A stretch of DNA of 64,000 nucleotides from assembly GCF_001590905.1 (NCBI RefSeq), contig NZ_BCTT01000007.1, positions 248,001 through 312,000 of the forward strand, read 5' to 3'. Position 1 is the first letter of the stretch, and the number at the start of each line of letters is the position of its first letter. Below the pieces are notes generated by a model. That model made no database searches and was not told the origin of the DNA. It saw only the letters and a list, made by a program, of their open reading frames with translations. The position numbers were made by a program, and so were the translations under genes. This DNA comes from Serratia grimesii NBRC 13537 (GTDB lineage Bacteria; Pseudomonadota; Gammaproteobacteria; Enterobacterales; Enterobacteriaceae). This document shows positions 62,583-64,000 of the stretch, piece by piece.

Positions 62583-64000
62583 ATGCAAGAGTTGCATGAG
62601 CGTGCAAAAAATCTTCGTGCCGAAGCAGAACAACAACAGTTAGTCCAGCAGGAAGAAGACAAGGCACTCGTCGAAAAACTGGCGGGGATTTACGATCAGA
62701 AAGCCATCGCTGAGCTTCTGCGTGAAGTCAGTGGCAGCAGCGAATGGACACGAGAGTCTCTCAATCGCTGGCTTAAAGGGAAAACACCGCAAAAGGTTCT
62801 GACAGAAAGAGAGGTGGAATTCCTGCGAACAATGTTACCAAAACCTTCGCCGTTTCATCCGAACTATAAGTTTCGTTTTATCGACCTGTTTGCAGGTATC
62901 GGCGGTATTCGTAAAGGGTTCGAAGAGATTGGTGGACAATGCGTGTTTACCAGCGAATGGAACAAAGAAGCCGTTCGTACCTATAAAGCTAACTGGTACT
63001 GTGATCCCGAACATCACAAGTTCAATTCGGATATTCGCGAAATAACCCTTAGCGAAAATGATGATATTTCCGTTCAGGAAGCATATAAAAATATCGATAA
63101 AGAAATCCCTGATCATGATGTTCTGTTGGCAGGTTTTCCATGCCAACCTTTTTCCCTTGCAGGTGTATCAAAGAAGAACTCTTTGGGGAGAGCTCACGGT
63201 TTTGAGTGTGAAACCCAGGGAACATTATTCTTTGACGTAGCTCGAATTATTGCTGCTAAAAAGCCGGCAATTTTCCTTCTCGAAAACGTCAAAAACCTTA
63301 AGAGCCATGATAAAGGGAAGACATTCAAAATTATCATGGAAACACTGGATGAATTGGGTTACGAAGTTGCTGATGCTCAGGCTACTGGCGCTGGCGATCC
63401 TAAAATCATCGATGGGAAAAATTTCTTACCTCAGCACCGCGAACGCATCGTATTGGTTGGATTCCGTCGTGATTTGAATATTCATGGTGATTTTTCACTC
63501 AAAAACTTGAGTCAGTTCTTCCCGAAAAAAAGACCATCATTTGGTGAACTCCTGCTCAAGGATGTTCCTCAAAAATATATTCTTACAGAGCATCTGTGGA
63601 AGTATCTTTATAACTATGCAAAAAAACACCAGGCAAAAGGTAATGGTTTTGGCTTTGGTTTAGTTGATCCGAAAAATGAATCAAGTGTTGCCAGAACGCT
63701 TTCAGCCCGCTACCACAAAGATGGCTCTGAGATCTTGATTGATCGGGGCTGGGATATGGAGCTTGGCGAGAAAGATTTTTCAGATCCTGAAAACCAAGCC
63801 AATCGACCCCGCCGTTTAACACCAAAAGAATGTGCCCGAATTATGGGATTCGAGATTCCAGGTGGAGCAGACTTCTACATCCCAGTATCAGACACTCAGG
63901 CATACCGGCAGTTCGGTAACTCAGTAATTGTGCCGGCATTTGCAGCCGTAGCTAAGTTACTGGAGCCTTACATTGTTTCAGCTGTTTCAAAAGACAAAAG
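62583..64000 (+). CDS. DNA cytosine-5 methyltransferase, M.EcoRII/Dcm type (3' partial)
   Basis: At least 472 residues, running off the window end. All C5-methyltransferase motifs are present: [26 protein letters not shown] with catalytic C187, [33 protein letters not shown]. The target is expected to be CCWGG. The N-terminus ([25 protein letters not shown]) and [23 protein letters not shown] match M.EcoRII as I recall it better than E. coli Dcm. That points to a restriction-modification enzyme. GGAAGAG lies upstream of the ATG. The AT-richer codon use suggests transfer. A partner nuclease gene is not in the window. Confidence 0.9.
   Translation, partial: MQELHERAKNLRAEAEQQQLVQQEEDKALVEKLAGIYDQKAIAELLREVSGSSEWTRESLNRWLKGKTPQKVLTEREVEFLRTMLPKPSPFHPNYKFRFIDLFAGIGGIRKGFEEIGGQCVFTSEWNKEAVRTYKANWYCDPEHHKFNSDIREITLSENDDISVQEAYKNIDKEIPDHDVLLAGFPCQPFSLAGVSKKNSLGRAHGFECETQGTLFFDVARIIAAKKPAIFLLENVKNLKSHDKGKTFKIIMETLDELGYEVADAQATGAGDPKIIDGKNFLPQHRERIVLVGFRRDLNIHGDFSLKNLSQFFPKKRPSFGELLLKDVPQKYILTEHLWKYLYNYAKKHQAKGNGFGFGLVDPKNESSVARTLSARYHKDGSEILIDRGWDMELGEKDFSDPENQANRPRRLTPKECARIMGFEIPGGADFYIPVSDTQAYRQFGNSVIVPAFAAVAKLLEPYIVSAVSKDK

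Noticed and set aside
62835-63146. 103-residue antisense frame inside the methyltransferase gene
   Set aside because: The plus strand carries continuous, motif-rich methyltransferase coding sequence; the antisense frame is a shadow.

Overview
The window is chromosomal DNA of a gamma-proteobacterium in the order Enterobacterales, most likely Serratia or a close relative. The evidence is the E. coli-W-like hpa gene order, a Klebsiella-type atsBA/moaR (monoamine) block, the btsT-yjiX-yjiA trio, several ERIC repeats, and even, GC-rich coding throughout. Most of it is accessory catabolism. No rRNA, tRNA, CRISPR array or intact insertion sequence was seen.

Layout. 165-1238: membrane diguanylate cyclase. 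1256-8422: non-phosphorylative L-fucose pathway (permease, mutarotase, fucose dehydrogenase, fuconolactonase, fuconate dehydratase, diketo-deoxyfuconate hydrolase, keto-deoxyfuconate dehydrogenase) with a divergent GntR regulator and two tandem operator-like palindromes. 8621-9763: AmpH-like penicillin-binding protein. 9802-21255: complete homoprotocatechuate (4-hydroxyphenylacetate) pathway hpaR/G1G2EDFHIXABC, with HpaG split into two genes. 21331-30004: monoamine-regulon-like block (SDRs, MoaF, permease, Ser-type arylsulfatase and its radical-SAM maturase, MoaR). Two near-identical 20-bp palindromes lie in front of its two operons. 30152-37465: MFS transporter, class II histone-deacetylase-like amidohydrolase, alpha/beta hydrolase, cupin, amine-oxidase-like flavoprotein, LuxR regulator, iron alcohol dehydrogenase and a 30-residue membrane peptide. 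37468-44046: probable beta-amino-acid/beta-peptide catabolic unit (LysR, omega-amino acid transaminase, semialdehyde dehydrogenase, permease, DmpA-type aminopeptidase).

44169-49581: self-contained TonB/ExbB/ExbD system with its own receptor and an exported phospholipase-D-fold protein. 49913-57658: L,D-transpeptidase, Rob-like and AraC regulators, YncE-like beta-propeller with a Fur-like box, a small secreted peptide, a PuuA-like ligase and half of a trehalose-6-phosphate synthase. 58019-61700: pyruvate transporter BtsT, YjiX and GTPase YjiA. From 61700 to the window end is a variable segment: an Ash-like remnant, an unknown protein, then a cytosine-5 methyltransferase resembling M.EcoRII. 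It sits where E. coli K-12 keeps its immigration control region of restriction systems, and it is preceded by a LexA-like box over a promoter and a 17-bp palindrome.

The catabolic blocks probably work together. Sulfatase and amine modules would release phenolic amines that can end as 4-hydroxyphenylacetate, which the hpa genes open and cleave. Many intergenic gaps carry short GC-rich palindromes of two recurring families, often paired. All assignments come from reading the sequence and recalling families; no database search was run.
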